The notes under the pieces were generated by a model. It worked only from the letters and a program-made list of their open reading frames with translations, searched no databases and had not been told where the DNA came from. A stretch of DNA of 43,972 bases from Erwinia pyrifoliae DSM 12163 (GTDB lineage: Bacteria > Pseudomonadota > Gammaproteobacteria > Enterobacterales > Enterobacteriaceae). The position numbers and the translations under genes are program-made. Below, in pieces: positions 16,128 through 26,690 of this stretch. Where the stretch lies: contig NC_017390.1 in NCBI RefSeq assembly GCF_000026985.1, positions 1,294,873 through 1,338,844 on the forward strand, written 5' to 3'. The first letter of the stretch is position 1; each line of letters begins with the position of its first letter.

Positions 16128-17576
16128 ATGAAAGCAGACAAAAAAACGGGTGCAGAAAAACGTGCAGCAAGAAGACGTTGGTTAAATTCCCATGATTCCG
16201 GTTACCATAAAGCGATGGATAATCGTCATGTTCAGATGATTGCCATCGGCGGCGCCATCGGTACGGGCCTGTTCCTTGGCGCTGGCGCGCGTCTGCAGGC
16301 TGCTGGTCCGGCGCTGGCGCTGGTCTATCTGGTTTGCGGTATTTTCTCTTTCTTTATTCTGCGCGCGCTCGGTGAGCTGGTATTGCACCGACCTTCCAGC
16401 GGCAGCTTTGTCTCTTACTCCCGCGAATTTCTTGGTGAAAAAGCCTCCTATGTGGCTGGCTGGATGTACTTCGTTAACTGGGCGATGACCGGCATTGTTG
16501 ATATCACCGCCGTAGCGCTGTATATGCACTATTGGGGAGCGTTTGGCGACGTGCCGCAGTGGGTGTTTGCGCTTGGTGCGCTGGCCATCGTTGGTACCAT
16601 GAACATGATTGGCGTGAAGTGGTTCGCTGAAATGGAGTTCTGGTTCGCGCTGGTCAAGGTACTGGCGATTGTCGTATTCCTGGTGGTGGGCGTGGTGTTC
16701 CTCGGTAGCGGTAAGCCGCTGGATGGTAACGCAACCGGTTTCCACCTGATCGCTGATAACGGCGGTTTCTTCCCCAACGGCCTGATGCCTGCACTGGTAC
16801 TGGTTCAGGGGGTGGTGTTTGCCTTTGCTTCCATCGAGCTGGTGGGAACCGCTGCAGGCGAGTGTAAAGACCCGAAAATCATGCTGCCAAAAGCCATTAA
16901 CAGCGTTATCTGGCGTATTGGTCTGTTTTACGTTGGATCGGTGGTGCTGCTGGTTATGCTGCTGCCGTGGAATGCTTATCAGGCAGGACAGAGTCCGTTT
17001 GTGACCTTCTTCTCCAAACTTGGCGTGCCATATGTTGGCGGCATAATGAATATTGTGGTACTGAGTGCGGCACTTTCCAGTCTGAACTCGGGTCTTTATT
17101 CAACCGGACGCATTTTGCGTTCGATGGCGATGGGCGGTTCAGCGCCGAAGTTTATGTCCAAAATGAGCGGTCAACAGGTTCCTTATATGGGAATTCTGGT
17201 CACCGTGTGCGTCTACATTATCGGCGTGTATCTTAACTATATAGTGCCTTCCAGCGTGTTTGAAATCGTCCTGAACATAGCGGCGCTGGGTATCATCTCC
17301 TCCTGGGCCTTTATCGTGGTCTGTCAGATGCGTCTGCGTAAAGCGATAAAAGAAGGCAAGGCGGAAGAGGTGAGCTTTAAATTGCCGTGGGCTCCGTTTA
17401 CTTCATGGTTGACGCTGCTGTTCCTGTTCAGCGTACTGGTACTGATGGCGTTTGACTATCCGAACGGCACCTATACCATCGCATCGATTCCGCTGATAGC
17501 CGTGGTGCTGATCCTTGGCTGGTTTGGTGCACGTAAGCGTGTCCATGCGCTGGCGCAGGAACAACATAAGCATTGA
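16128..17576 (+). CDS. ansP: L-asparagine permease
   Basis: This 482-residue amino acid permease of the APC superfamily has about twelve hydrophobic spans. The cytosolic N terminus AARRRWLNSHDSGYHKAM and the first-span motif IGGAIGTGLFLGAG match E. coli AnsP closely; so do the FASIELVGTAAGECKDP stretch and the SSLNSGLYSTGRILRSM loop. AnsP imports L-asparagine by proton symport. The C terminus is shorter than in E. coli (499 residues). In E. coli ansP lies elsewhere; here, with the DUF1471 gene, it occupies the place of aegA between nudK and narQ. Confidence 0.93.
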   Translation: MKADKKTGAEKRAARRRWLNSHDSGYHKAMDNRHVQMIAIGGAIGTGLFLGAGARLQAAGPALALVYLVCGIFSFFILRALGELVLHRPSSGSFVSYSREFLGEKASYVAGWMYFVNWAMTGIVDITAVALYMHYWGAFGDVPQWVFALGALAIVGTMNMIGVKWFAEMEFWFALVKVLAIVVFLVVGVVFLGSGKPLDGNATGFHLIADNGGFFPNGLMPALVLVQGVVFAFASIELVGTAAGECKDPKIMLPKAINSVIWRIGLFYVGSVVLLVMLLPWNAYQAGQSPFVTFFSKLGVPYVGGIMNIVVLSAALSSLNSGLYSTGRILRSMAMGGSAPKFMSKMSGQQVPYMGILVTVCVYIIGVYLNYIVPSSVFEIVLNIAALGIISSWAFIVVCQMRLRKAIKEGKAEEVSFKLPWAPFTSWLTLLFLFSVLVLMAFDYPNGTYTIASIPLIAVVLILGWFGARKRVHALAQEQHKH

Positions 17577-17586
17577 TGAACGCCGG

Positions 17587-17607
17587 GCGGTGCTGCACAG
17601 GCACCGC
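17587..17607 (+). repeat. Inverted repeat after ansP
   Basis: GCGGTGC (17587-17593) pairs with GCACCGC (17601-17607) across a 7 nt loop, starting 10 nt after the ansP stop. No T run follows, so it is a weak terminator candidate or mRNA 3'-end stabiliser. Confidence 0.45.
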
Positions 17608-17687
17608 TCTCAGGGTGATTATTCCATCGCCCCATGCGACAAAACGTACCAGAATCAAAGGCTGCCGATTACCTTTACGGAGCCTGT

Positions 17688-18269
17688 ATGTCAGCCAAGA
17701 TTAACGTCATTAAAAATAAAATCCTGTCAGAAAACGGGTTCATCCTGCGCAATTACACCTACGATCTCACCGCTAAAAACGGCACTGTCCTGCAGCATAA
17801 ACGCGAAGTCTACGACCGTGGCAACGGGGCTACCATCCTGCTTTATAACCGCGACAAAAACAGCGTGGTGCTGACGCGCCAGTTTCGTATTGCTACCTGG
17901 GTAAACGGTAATCCCGCAGGGGAACTGATTGAGGCTTGTGCCGGGCTGCTGGACGATGACTCCCCGGAAGAGTGCATCCACAAAGAGTCTATAGAGGAAA
18001 CCGGTTACGCCATTGGCGAGGTGGAAAAGCTGTTTGAGCTGTATATGTCCCCCGGTGGGGTCACTGAATTGCTGCATTTCTTTGCTGCGCAATACAGCGA
18101 TGCTCAGCGCGATAATGCGGGCGGCGGGGTAGGGGATGAAGCGATTGAGGTGCTGGAAATGACGTTTCCACAGGCCTGGCAGAGGGTCAAAGATGGCCAC
18201 ATCAAAGATGCGAAAACGGTCATTCTGTTACAGCATGCCTTGCTGGCGGGATGGCTGCATTTGGACTGA
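17688..18269 (+). CDS. nudK: NudK, GDP-mannose pyrophosphatase (Nudix hydrolase)
   Basis: The 193-residue protein hydrolyses GDP-mannose in E. coli to GMP and mannose 1-phosphate. The ATG at 17688 was chosen because CGGAG lies 8 nt upstream and the N terminus then aligns with E. coli NudK; an upstream ATG at 17634 is poorly placed. The Nudix helix reads [20 protein letters not shown] with the catalytic E-S-I-E-E core, and the preceding [19 protein letters not shown] and following [14 protein letters not shown] segments are family hallmarks. Convergent with tktB across a shared terminator. Same position as in E. coli, although ypfG is missing. Confidence 0.94.
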   Translation: MSAKINVIKNKILSENGFILRNYTYDLTAKNGTVLQHKREVYDRGNGATILLYNRDKNSVVLTRQFRIATWVNGNPAGELIEACAGLLDDDSPEECIHKESIEETGYAIGEVEKLFELYMSPGGVTELLHFFAAQYSDAQRDNAGGGVGDEAIEVLEMTFPQAWQRVKDGHIKDAKTVILLQHALLAGWLHLD

Positions 18270-18288
18270 ACGCTTGCCGCTATCGACT

Positions 18289-18328
18289 ATCCCGTTCACT
18301 TAACCCGGTTAAGCGAACGGGATATTTT
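18289..18328. terminator. Bidirectional terminator between nudK and tktB
   Basis: ATCCCGTTCACTTAAC (18289-18304) pairs with GTTAAGCGAACGGGAT (18308-18323) across a 3 nt loop with one A/C mismatch, followed by TTTT. Confidence 0.85.
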
Positions 18329-18346
18329 ATGGGCTTAGCGCCGCGA

Positions 18347-20347
18347 TCAGTGCGGTTTCAGCAGTGCTTCCGCATGACTGACGATGTTTTCCACCGTAAA
18401 GCCAAACTCGGCGAACAGTTTCTCTGCCGGGGCAGACTCACCAAAACCGGTCATACCGACGATCGCGCCATTCAGTCCGACATATTTGTACCAGTAGTCC
18501 GCAATACCGGCCTCGACCGCCACGCGCGCCGTGACGGTGGATGGCAGCACCGATTCGCGGTAGGCAACGTCCTGTTTATCAAACAGATCGGTGGATGGCA
18601 TTGACACTACGCGTACCTTGTGGCCGCCGGCCGTCAGTTTCTCTGCCGCACCAAGCGTGATTTCCACTTCGGAACCGGTAGCAATCAGGATCACTTCCGG
18701 CTTGCCGTCACAGTCTTTCAACACATAGGCACCGCGCGAGATATTCTCAAGCTGTTCCTTGCTGCGTGCCGGCTGTGCCAGATTTTGACGCGACAGGATC
18801 AGCGCGGTCGGTCCGTGATGGCGCTCGATGGCATGTTTCCAGGCCACGGCGGTTTCCACCTGGTCACAGGGACGCCAGACGCTCATATTTGGCGTGACGC
18901 GCAGGCTGGCAATCTGTTCTACTGGCTGATGCGTCGGTCCATCTTCACCCAGTCCGATAGAGTCGTGGGTATAAACCATAATCTGGCGCGCTTTCATCAA
19001 CGCTGCCATACGCGCTGCATTACGTGCGTACTCCACGAACATCAGGAAAGTCGCGGTATAGGGGATAAAGCCGCCATGATGGGCGATGCCGTTGGCAATC
19101 GCCGTCATGCCGAATTCGCGCACGCCGTAGTGGATGTAGTTGCCGCCGGTATCCTCTTTGATCGACTTCGAACCGGACCACAGCGTCAGGTTGCTTGGCG
19201 CCAGGTCGGCAGAGCCACCCAGGAACTCTTTGATCAGCGGACCGTAAGCTTCCAGTGCATTTTGCGAGGCTTTACGGCTGGCAATTTTCTGCGGGTTAGC
19301 CTGTAAACCCTCGATATATTTTTGCGTTTCTGCCTGCCAGTTATCCGGCATGCCGCCTGCCATACGGCGGGTGTATTCCGCAGCCAGCTCGGGATACGCG
19401 GCTTTATAGGCCGCAAATTTTGCGTCCCAGGCTTTCTCGGCTTTCGCACCGGCTTCTTTGGCATCCCAGCGGGCGTAGATCTCTTTCGGGATGTCAAACG
19501 GCGGATAGTTCCAGCCCAGCTGTTTACGCGTCAGCGCCACTTCTTCTTCACCCAGCGCGGCACCGTGCGACTCTTCCTTGCCGGCTTTGTTCGGAGAACC
19601 GAAGCCGATAACGGTCTTACAGATAATCAGCGATGGCTTATCGGTGACGCTCTGCGCTTCTTTAATCGCAGCGGCGACCGCCTCCGGGTTGTGGCCATCA
19701 ATCTCGTGGATCACATGCCAGTGATAGGCCTCAAAGCGTTTGGCGGTGTCGTCGGTAAACCAGCCTTCGGTTTCGCCATCAATGGAGATACCGTTATGAT
19801 CGTAAAAGCCGATCAGTTTACCAAGGCCCAGCGTGCCCGCCAGAGAACTGACCTCGTGGGAGATGCCCTCCATCAGACAGCCATCGCCCATAAACACGTA
19901 GGTGAAGTGGTCAACAATTTGATGATCGGCACGGTTAAACTGCGCTGCCAGCGTACGCTCGGCAATAGCCAGCCCAACGGCGTTTGCCAGCCCCTGTCCC
20001 AGTGGTCCGGTGGTGGTTTCAACGCCAGGCGTATAACCAATTTCAGGGTGACCCGGCGTTTTTGAATGCAGCTGACGGAAGTTTTTCAACTCCTCAATCG
20101 GCAGATCGTAGCCGGAAAGATGCAGCAGGCTGTAAAGCAGCATCGACGCATGGCCGTTGGAAAGAATAAAACGGTCCCGGTCGGCCCAAGCCGGATTATT
20201 CGGGTTGTGATGAAGAAAGTCACGCCACAGGACTTCAGCAATGTCAGCCATCCCCATGGGCGCGCCCGGGTGGCCCGATTTGGCTTTTTGCACCGCATCC
20301 ATACTCAGTGCGCGAATGGCGTTAGCCAGCTCTTTACGTGAAGACAT
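18347..20347 (-). CDS. tktB: Transketolase (TktB, by context)
   Basis: The thiamine diphosphate enzyme transfers two-carbon units between ketose and aldose phosphates in the pentose phosphate pathway. The 666 residues match E. coli transketolases in length. Cofactor-binding motif [18 protein letters not shown] followed by the GFYDHNGIS segment, substrate-site histidines ([14 protein letters not shown]) and the pyrimidine-domain [11 protein letters not shown] are all visible. The second of two genes in a talA-tktB operon, as in E. coli, which is why I name it tktB rather than tktA. The start has GGGAG 7 nt upstream, and a strong hairpin lies just before that. Confidence 0.93.
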   Translation of the reverse strand: MSSRKELANAIRALSMDAVQKAKSGHPGAPMGMADIAEVLWRDFLHHNPNNPAWADRDRFILSNGHASMLLYSLLHLSGYDLPIEELKNFRQLHSKTPGHPEIGYTPGVETTTGPLGQGLANAVGLAIAERTLAAQFNRADHQIVDHFTYVFMGDGCLMEGISHEVSSLAGTLGLGKLIGFYDHNGISIDGETEGWFTDDTAKRFEAYHWHVIHEIDGHNPEAVAAAIKEAQSVTDKPSLIICKTVIGFGSPNKAGKEESHGAALGEEEVALTRKQLGWNYPPFDIPKEIYARWDAKEAGAKAEKAWDAKFAAYKAAYPELAAEYTRRMAGGMPDNWQAETQKYIEGLQANPQKIASRKASQNALEAYGPLIKEFLGGSADLAPSNLTLWSGSKSIKEDTGGNYIHYGVREFGMTAIANGIAHHGGFIPYTATFLMFVEYARNAARMAALMKARQIMVYTHDSIGLGEDGPTHQPVEQIASLRVTPNMSVWRPCDQVETAVAWKHAIERHHGPTALILSRQNLAQPARSKEQLENISRGAYVLKDCDGKPEVILIATGSEVEITLGAAEKLTAGGHKVRVVSMPSTDLFDKQDVAYRESVLPSTVTARVAVEAGIADYWYKYVGLNGAIVGMTGFGESAPAEKLFAEFGFTVENIVSHAEALLKPH

Positions 20348-20364
20348 AGTTTCTCCCGAAATTC

Positions 20365-20391
20365 ACAGGGCGGAGCGGCGCTCCGCCCTGT
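20365..20391 (-). repeat. 12 bp perfect hairpin in the talA-tktB gap
   Basis: ACAGGGCGGAGC (20365-20376) is perfectly complementary to GCTCCGCCCTGT (20380-20391) with a 3 nt loop, in the 71 nt between talA and tktB and a few nt before the tktB ribosome binding site. No T run follows on the coding strand, so it is more likely an mRNA processing or stability element than a terminator. Confidence 0.8.
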
Positions 20392-20418
20392 CAGATGATG
20401 TATTGACAATAAGGCGTA

Positions 20419-21369
20419 TTACAGTCGGGCGGCCAGCACGTCTTCCATCGACTGCTGGTCAACGGCGAACTGACGGATACCTTCTGCCAGCTTATCTACC
20501 GCCATCGGATCCTGGTTGTGCTGCCAGCGGAACTGGGCTTCGGTCAGCGGCGTTGGCTGGTTGAATGCCTCAGTAGAGGGGATGAGCTTACGCTCGACCG
20601 GTGCCGTGCTGGCCTGCAGTTCTTCCAGCAGGTTCGGTGAAAGGGTCAGGCGATCGCAGCCCGCCAGCGCCAGAATCTGCTCAACTTTACGGAAGCTGGC
20701 TCCCATAATCACGGTGTTATAGCGGTGCTGTTTGTAATATTCGTAGATGCTGCGCACTGACTTCACGCCAGGATCTTCATCGGCAACATACGGGTCAAGC
20801 GGTTTACGGCTGTTGTACCAGTCGTAGATACGGCCAACGAACGGTGAAATCAGGAACACACCGGCTTCGGCGCAGGCGCGGGCCTGAGCAAATGAGAACA
20901 GCAGCGTCAGGTTACAGTGAATGCCGTTTTTCTCCAGCTCTTCAGCGGCTCGGATCCCCTCCCAGGTGGAGGCCAGTTTGATCAGGATACGCGACCTGTC
21001 GATACCGTGCTCTTCATACATCCGTATCAGTTTTTCGGCTTTGGTGACGCACATGCCGCGATCGTAAGAGAGGCGGGCATCTACTTCCGTTGAAACCCGG
21101 CCAGGGATGCTTTTCAGGATCTCCATGCCAAGATTAATATTCACTTTATCACTGGCATTAATAATCTGAGTCTCTTTGCTGCCACCCTGCTTTTTCGCGT
21201 AGTCGATGGCATCGGTGATCAGGTGTTTGTACGAGTCAAGGGCGGAGGCTTTCAGGATCAGAGACGGGTTGGTCGTGGCATCTTCGGGATGATAATGACG
21301 GATGGATTCGATATCGCCACTGTCAGCCACCACGGTGGTGAATTGTTTCAGTGCGTCTAACTGGTTCAT
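20419..21369 (-). CDS. talA: Transaldolase A
   Basis: Transaldolase moves a dihydroxyacetone unit between sedoheptulose 7-phosphate and glyceraldehyde 3-phosphate. From the ATG at 21369, which has AAGGAG upstream, the protein is 316 residues, the E. coli TalA length; the frame extends 28 codons further but without support. The Schiff-base lysine is K131 in [11 protein letters not shown], and the family signatures ATTNPSLI (about residues 31-38) and [13 protein letters not shown] are present. Context (tktB downstream) favours talA over talB. Confidence 0.93.
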   Translation of the reverse strand: MNQLDALKQFTTVVADSGDIESIRHYHPEDATTNPSLILKASALDSYKHLITDAIDYAKKQGGSKETQIINASDKVNINLGMEILKSIPGRVSTEVDARLSYDRGMCVTKAEKLIRMYEEHGIDRSRILIKLASTWEGIRAAEELEKNGIHCNLTLLFSFAQARACAEAGVFLISPFVGRIYDWYNSRKPLDPYVADEDPGVKSVRSIYEYYKQHRYNTVIMGASFRKVEQILALAGCDRLTLSPNLLEELQASTAPVERKLIPSTEAFNQPTPLTEAQFRWQHNQDPMAVDKLAEGIRQFAVDQQSMEDVLAARL

Positions 21370-21697
21370 GTAAGCTCCTTGGTAAGCAATCTGAGGTGCA
21401 AGGGTAAGCGTGACGCTGTCGATGCGGTCGTTACGGGTCAGAGAAAACAACAAGGCTGCGCGTCACGGCTGAATATTTTCAGGCGAAACATTGCATCAGA
21501 CGGGTAACAATAGAAATGCGTTTTCTCTGATTGTTGCGATGGGTTCACCCAATGGTCCGGCAGCAGAGCCAAAAATACCGCAACCAAAAGTGTAGCAGTT
21601 ACGGGAAAAAACGTGACGCTACTAACTTGCAGGCGGCACACAAGGCTTCATTTTGCGGCGCGGGTTGAATCCGGGCGGTGGCCGACGGCTCAGCGCC
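21370..21697. other. Intergenic region between hemF and talA
   Basis: About 330 nt holding the talA promoter region. A small inverted repeat TGGG-TTCA-CCCA lies near 21539-21550. In E. coli the eut operon and maeB lie between hemF and talA; here nothing remains of them. A 67-codon minus-strand frame (21438-21641) overlaps the talA upstream frame and is not supported. Confidence 0.5.
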
Positions 21698-22636
<939 letters not shown>

Positions 22637-22652
22637 TTATATGTCATTTACC

Positions 22653-23531
22653 TCAACCTGTGCGTCTGGCGGTTTCGTTCTGGCTAAAAAAGCTGACAAT
22701 CCCGTCGGCGATGGCTCCGGCAATTTTCTGACGAAATGCGGTGGTGCCCAGGAGTTTTTCTTCGGCGGGATTGGTGATAAACGAGGTCTCTACCAGTACG
22801 GACGGGATGGACGGCGATTTTAACACCGCGAAGGCAGCCTGCTCGGTATGCTGGCTGTGCAGATGGTGAACCGGGCGGATCTGACTCAGCAAATGGTGCC
22901 CGAGGATCAGGCTATTGTTGATGGTATCCGTTTGCACCAGGTCGAACAGCACCTGCTGTAAATAGGGGTCTTTTGTCGCAGCCGTCACACCGCCCACTTT
23001 GTCAGCGGCATTTTCTCTTTGCGACAGATAGCGGGCCATGCTGCTGCTGGCTCCGCGATTTGACAGGGCAAAGACGGAAGCACCGTTGGCGCTCGGGCTG
23101 GTATAGCCATCGGCGTGCACCGACATAAAGAGGTCTGCGCCATGCTGATGGGCGATCTCGACGCGTTGACCCAGCGGAATAAAGTGGTCACTTTCGCGCG
23201 TCAGGCGCACCTCAATATGCGGATGAGCGCTCAAATGCTGGCGGATGTGATTGGCAATCTCCAGTACCACATGTTTCTCTTCCGATCCTTCATGCCCCAC
23301 TGCACCGGAGTCAATTCCACCGTGGCCCGGGTCGATCATCACGATTTTTTTGCCGTTGGCCCGACCTGCTGGCATTGAAGCAGACGGTATGGGCTGGTGC
23401 GGGGCTAATTCTGCTGCGCGTGCGCCAGAGGGTCTGTTTGCCAGCAGCGCGATCCCCATTGCGGAGAGCAGTAGCCGGCGTCGGCTGGTCAGCAGCGTCA
23501 TTGGAACATTTTTTTTCATTGCACCATCCAT
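22653..23531 (-). CDS. amiA: N-acetylmuramoyl-L-alanine amidase AmiA
   Basis: AmiA is a periplasmic zinc amidase that cleaves septal peptidoglycan during daughter cell separation, activated in E. coli by EnvC. The N terminus carries a twin-arginine type signal (TSRRRLLLSAMG) as expected for AmiA, then the amidase domain with zinc ligands in DPGHGGIDSG, the EKHVVLEI glutamate and SVHADGY, and the catalytic glutamate in LVETSFITNP. It lacks the AMIN domain of AmiB and AmiC. Length 292 versus 289 in E. coli. The alternative start four codons in (23519) is equally possible; neither has a strong ribosome binding site. Confidence 0.94.
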   Translation of the reverse strand: MDGAMKKNVPMTLLTSRRRLLLSAMGIALLANRPSGARAAELAPHQPIPSASMPAGRANGKKIVMIDPGHGGIDSGAVGHEGSEEKHVVLEIANHIRQHLSAHPHIEVRLTRESDHFIPLGQRVEIAHQHGADLFMSVHADGYTSPSANGASVFALSNRGASSSMARYLSQRENAADKVGGVTAATKDPYLQQVLFDLVQTDTINNSLILGHHLLSQIRPVHHLHSQHTEQAAFAVLKSPSIPSVLVETSFITNPAEEKLLGTTAFRQKIAGAIADGIVSFFSQNETARRTG

Positions 23532-23727
23532 TAGCCAAAAGTGCTTATTGTTATATCGTAACCTTGTTAAGGCGGCGAGAAGTGAACTATTTCAGCCTTT
23601 TACCAATTATTTCGGCAGACTTACCCGCCTTATAAGCGCTTTTTTTCCTTAAGGTGCACCAACGGACTTGCACCGACGGAAGAATGCGTGATAATCAACA
23701 AATTAAGCTAAGCACAGGCCAAATCTG

Positions 23728-24153
23728 ATGGAAATTCGCGCATTCCGGCAAGATGATTTTGAAGAAGTGATTACCCTTTGGGAGCGTTGCGATCTGTTAC
23801 GTCCGTGGAACGATCCGGAGATGGATATCGAACGTAAGCTCAACCACGATGCGGATCTGTTCCTGGTGGCCGTGGCCGGCGGCGAAATTGTCGGTACGCT
23901 GATGGGCGGCTACGACGGTCATCGCGGTTCGGCCTACTACCTGGGCGTGCATCCCGATTACCAGGGGCGCGGTTTCGCCAACGCGCTGATTAATCGCCTG
24001 GAGAAAAAGCTTATCGCCCGGGGCTGCCCGAAAATAAATGTAATGGTGCGTGAAGAAAACGACGCGGTGACGGGCTTCTATGAAAAGCTCGATTATGAGA
24101 CTCAGGACAGCCTGTTATTAGGCAAGCGCCTGATTGAAGACCGCGAATACTGA
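23728..24153 (+). CDS. ypeA: YpeA, GNAT-family acetyltransferase
   Basis: At 141 residues it equals E. coli YpeA. The GNAT acetyl-CoA site is visible in [20 protein letters not shown] (about residues 70-89), preceded by a strand with the [12 protein letters not shown] segment. It resembles RimI-type acetyltransferases, but its substrate is unknown. Divergent from amiA, as in E. coli. Confidence 0.92.
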   Translation: MEIRAFRQDDFEEVITLWERCDLLRPWNDPEMDIERKLNHDADLFLVAVAGGEIVGTLMGGYDGHRGSAYYLGVHPDYQGRGFANALINRLEKKLIARGCPKINVMVREENDAVTGFYEKLDYETQDSLLLGKRLIEDREY

Positions 24154-24166
24154 TTTCTCTTCACCC

Positions 24167-24209
24167 TTAACGTGGCGGCACACCTTATTAATCAGTGCCG
24201 CCACGTTAA
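24167..24209. repeat. 15 bp perfect inverted repeat between ypeA and yfeZ
   Basis: TTAACGTGGCGGCAC (24167-24181) and GTGCCGCCACGTTAA (24195-24209) are perfectly complementary across a 13 nt AT-rich loop. There is no T run on either side. It ends 28 nt before the yfeZ start. It may terminate or process the ypeA transcript, or be a small extragenic palindrome. Confidence 0.8.
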
Positions 24210-24237
24210 TGATGCAGAGAATTACGGTATTCATTCT

Positions 24238-24693
24238 ATGAAACTGATCGGTGTGAAATATCTCCCGGATGATTATGACAGTAAAGGCCAGCTGCGCTTA
24301 CCGCTGTCTTTTTGGGCGATCCTGCTGCTGCAGGCGCGTACCTGGCTGCTGTTTGTGATGGCAGGTGCTTCAGGGCAGCAAGGTTCGCCGCTGCTGGAAC
24401 TGTTCTACCCCGATAACGCGGGTTTCTGGCTGGGGTTGTGCCTGGGCGTGCCTGCCGCGCTTGGATTGCTGTTAACCGGCTATCGTCAACGTTTGCCGCG
24501 CCTGTGGCAGGCATGGCGTTGGGTATTGCTGTTGACCCTGCTATTGGCGCTGTTGCTACAGTTTTCCCAACTCTGGCACAACCGCGTTTCCGATCTGCTG
24601 TTGCTGACATCCCTGGCCGACGGTACGGCGCTGCTGGCGCTGTTGTATTCCCGGCGTTTGCGCGACTGCTTCGACCCCGCTGAAAATCATTGA
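24238..24693 (+). CDS. yfeZ: YfeZ, DUF2919 inner membrane protein
   Basis: From the ATG at 24238 the protein is 151 residues, the E. coli YfeZ length; the open frame begins 22 codons earlier, inside the inverted repeat region, and that part is not supported. About four hydrophobic spans are visible (FWAILLLQARTWLLFVM, FWLGLCLGVPAALGLLL, WVLLLTLLLALLLQF, LLLLTSLADGTALLALLY). Function unknown. The ribosome binding site is weak. yfeY follows. Confidence 0.88.
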   Translation: MKLIGVKYLPDDYDSKGQLRLPLSFWAILLLQARTWLLFVMAGASGQQGSPLLELFYPDNAGFWLGLCLGVPAALGLLLTGYRQRLPRLWQAWRWVLLLTLLLALLLQFSQLWHNRVSDLLLLTSLADGTALLALLYSRRLRDCFDPAENH

Positions 24694-24695
24694 GT

Positions 24696-24723
24696 AAAAC
24701 TTTTGTGCGGATTAGTACTCTAA
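24696..24723 (+). promoter_or_regulatory. Sigma-E promoter of yfeY
   Basis: AAAACTT (24696-24702) and TCTAA (24719-24723) are separated by 16 nt, matching the sigma-E consensus GGAACTT-N15/16-TCTRA except at the two leading G positions. It lies 43 nt before the yfeY start. E. coli yfeY is a known sigma-E regulon member, which supports the call. Confidence 0.8.
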
Positions 24724-24765
24724 CGCGTTAATAAATAAATCCTGTACATTCTATCTGGAGTTGTC

Positions 24766-25386
24766 ATGAAAGCTATTCGACCGGCGTTGCTGGCAGCCTG
24801 TATGCTGCTAACGGGCTGCGCCAGTTCACCTTCCCAGCCCGAAAGCACCTCGTCTTCAACAGGGTGGAACCCCGTTTCATGGTCGTGGTCCAGCCTGTCA
24901 CCGTTGAACTGGTTTTCTTCACCGTTACAGGTCAGTGAACGGGGGGTGGGCGGCATAAATGGCAATACCCCGCTGCAACAGCAAGCGCTGAGTGACGGCC
25001 TCAATGGCAACTACCAGTTACGCCAGGGGATGCGCACTGCGGACGGTAACATCGTTCACTTCTGGCAGGCGGTGAACAGCGACAAGCAGGTCAGGCTGGA
25101 GTTAACCGGGCAGAGCACCGTCAGCCGCGTTGATATCTCCGACCGTGCGATTGCCACCGTCAGCGGGGTGAAAATTGGCACGCCGTTCAGCGACCTGTTT
25201 AAAAAAGCCTTCGATAACTGCCAGAAAGGGAGTGGGGCAGATAGCGCCAGCGTTGAATGCAAAGCGCCGGGGAGTCAGCACATCAGCTATGTGTTTAGCG
25301 GCGACTGGCACGGTCCGGACGAGTTGATCCCTGCAGACCAAACCCTGAAAAACTGGACGCTGAGCAAAATTATCTGGCGGCGTTAA
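24766..25386 (+). CDS. yfeY: YfeY, sigma-E-regulated lipoprotein (DUF1131)
   Basis: The N terminus is a lipoprotein signal with lipobox LLTGC (cysteine 18), followed by a Ser/Trp-rich linker (SSTGWNPVSWSWSSLSPLNW) and a DUF1131 domain with GVGGINGNTPL, the DISDRAIATVSGVKIGTPF segment and a terminal LSKIIWRR. Probably an outer membrane lipoprotein anchored facing the periplasm. Role unknown, linked to envelope stress through sigma-E. 206 residues. CTGGAG precedes the start. Confidence 0.93.
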   Translation: MKAIRPALLAACMLLTGCASSPSQPESTSSSTGWNPVSWSWSSLSPLNWFSSPLQVSERGVGGINGNTPLQQQALSDGLNGNYQLRQGMRTADGNIVHFWQAVNSDKQVRLELTGQSTVSRVDISDRAIATVSGVKIGTPFSDLFKKAFDNCQKGSGADSASVECKAPGSQHISYVFSGDWHGPDELIPADQTLKNWTLSKIIWRR

Positions 25387-25673
25387 TTTAACCGCTAACC
25401 GCCGGATATCAGCATCTCCTCTGGCAAGCCAGTCAGGCTGTGGCGTCACGTTGCAGGTTGGGTGACTGGGGAGAAAATTCCACGGCATGTTAAATCTTCA
25501 CTATTCAGGCCGGGTTGTTTCCCATCTGCGGCATAACCAATGCCACAAGCTTATAGCGTTTTATCATGGCAAAGCACCAAACGGTATATAAAACCGCTAC
25601 GTCTTTACGGCAGGTTATCAATAAACTTAACAACTCACTTTCCCGCTTAACCGGCTCATCTTCAGGGTACATA
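25387..25673. other. Regulatory region upstream of cysP
   Basis: In E. coli the cysPTWAM operon is activated by CysB with N-acetylserine from this position. The region is AT-rich near the start, but CysB sites are too degenerate for me to place by eye. ucpA, which precedes cysP in E. coli, is absent. Confidence 0.5.
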
Positions 25674-26690
25674 ATGGCGCTACCGACGATAAAAAAAGTA
25701 ATCACGGCCTGTGCATTTTCGTTGGTGCTGAGTCCGGGGGCGCAGGCCACCGAGCTGCTTAACAGCTCTTATGATGTCTCGCGCGAGCTGTTCGCCGCCC
25801 TGAATGCGCCGTTTGAAAAGCAGTGGGCGCAGCAGCATGCAGGCGATACGCTGACCATTAAACAGTCCCATGCGGGTTCCTCTAAACAGGCGCTGGCGAT
25901 GTTGCAGGGGCTTAAAGCGGACGTCGTCACCTATAACCAGGTCACCGACGTGCAGATCCTGCATGACAGGGGCAGGCTGATCGCAGCCGACTGGCAGCAG
26001 CGTCTGCCGAACGGCAGTTCGCCGTTTTATTCAACCATGGCTTTCCTGGTGCGCAAAGGGAACCCGAAGCATATCCACGACTGGAACGATTTGGTGCGCG
26101 ATGATGTGAAATTAATTTTTCCTAACCCGAAAACCTCCGGCAACGGGCGCTATACCTGGCTGGCCGCCTGGGGCGCGGCCGAAAGAGCCGACGGCCACGA
26201 TAAAGCAAAGACTGAAAAGTTTATGGCGCAGCTGCTGAAAAACGTGGAGGTGTTCGATACCGGTGGCCGTGGAGCAACGACCACCTTTGTTGAGCGTGGC
26301 CTGGGTGACGTGCTGATAAGCTTTGAATCCGAGGTAAATACTATTCGCGACAGGTACGCGCAGGATGGCTATCAGGTGGTTGTGCCGCCCACCAATATTC
26401 TGGCGCAGTTCCCGGTGGCGTGGGTCGACAAAAATATCAGTCACAACCACACCGAAGAGGCGGCTAAAGCCTATCTGAACTATCTCTACACGCCATCTGC
26501 CCAGCAAATCATCACCCGCTTTTACTATCGGGTGAACAACCCGCAGCTGATGGCGCAACAAAAAAATCGTTTTCCGCACACCGAGTTGTTCGACGTGGAG
26601 CAGGCTTTTGGCGGCTGGGATCGGGTGATGAAAACGCATTTCGCCAGCGGTGGCGAACTGGATAAGCTTTTAGCGGCGAGGCGTGATTGA
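25674..26690 (+). CDS. cysP: CysP, periplasmic thiosulfate/sulfate-binding protein
   Basis: CysP is the thiosulfate-preferring periplasmic receptor of the CysTWA importer. The ATG at 25674 (AGGG 8 nt upstream) gives 338 residues, the E. coli length, and a clean signal peptide ending GAQA before [15 protein letters not shown]; the frame is open 36 codons further upstream without support. Family signatures [34 protein letters not shown] and FESEVN are present. The cysT start overlaps the last base of its stop codon. Confidence 0.96.
   Translation: MALPTIKKVITACAFSLVLSPGAQATELLNSSYDVSRELFAALNAPFEKQWAQQHAGDTLTIKQSHAGSSKQALAMLQGLKADVVTYNQVTDVQILHDRGRLIAADWQQRLPNGSSPFYSTMAFLVRKGNPKHIHDWNDLVRDDVKLIFPNPKTSGNGRYTWLAAWGAAERADGHDKAKTEKFMAQLLKNVEVFDTGGRGATTTFVERGLGDVLISFESEVNTIRDRYAQDGYQVVVPPTNILAQFPVAWVDKNISHNHTEEAAKAYLNYLYTPSAQQIITRFYYRVNNPQLMAQQKNRFPHTELFDVEQAFGGWDRVMKTHFASGGELDKLLAARRD

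Noticed and set aside
21438..21641. 67-codon frame upstream of talA
   Set aside because: Lies in the talA promoter region, no ribosome binding site, no domain; the cysteine and phenylalanine content looks random.
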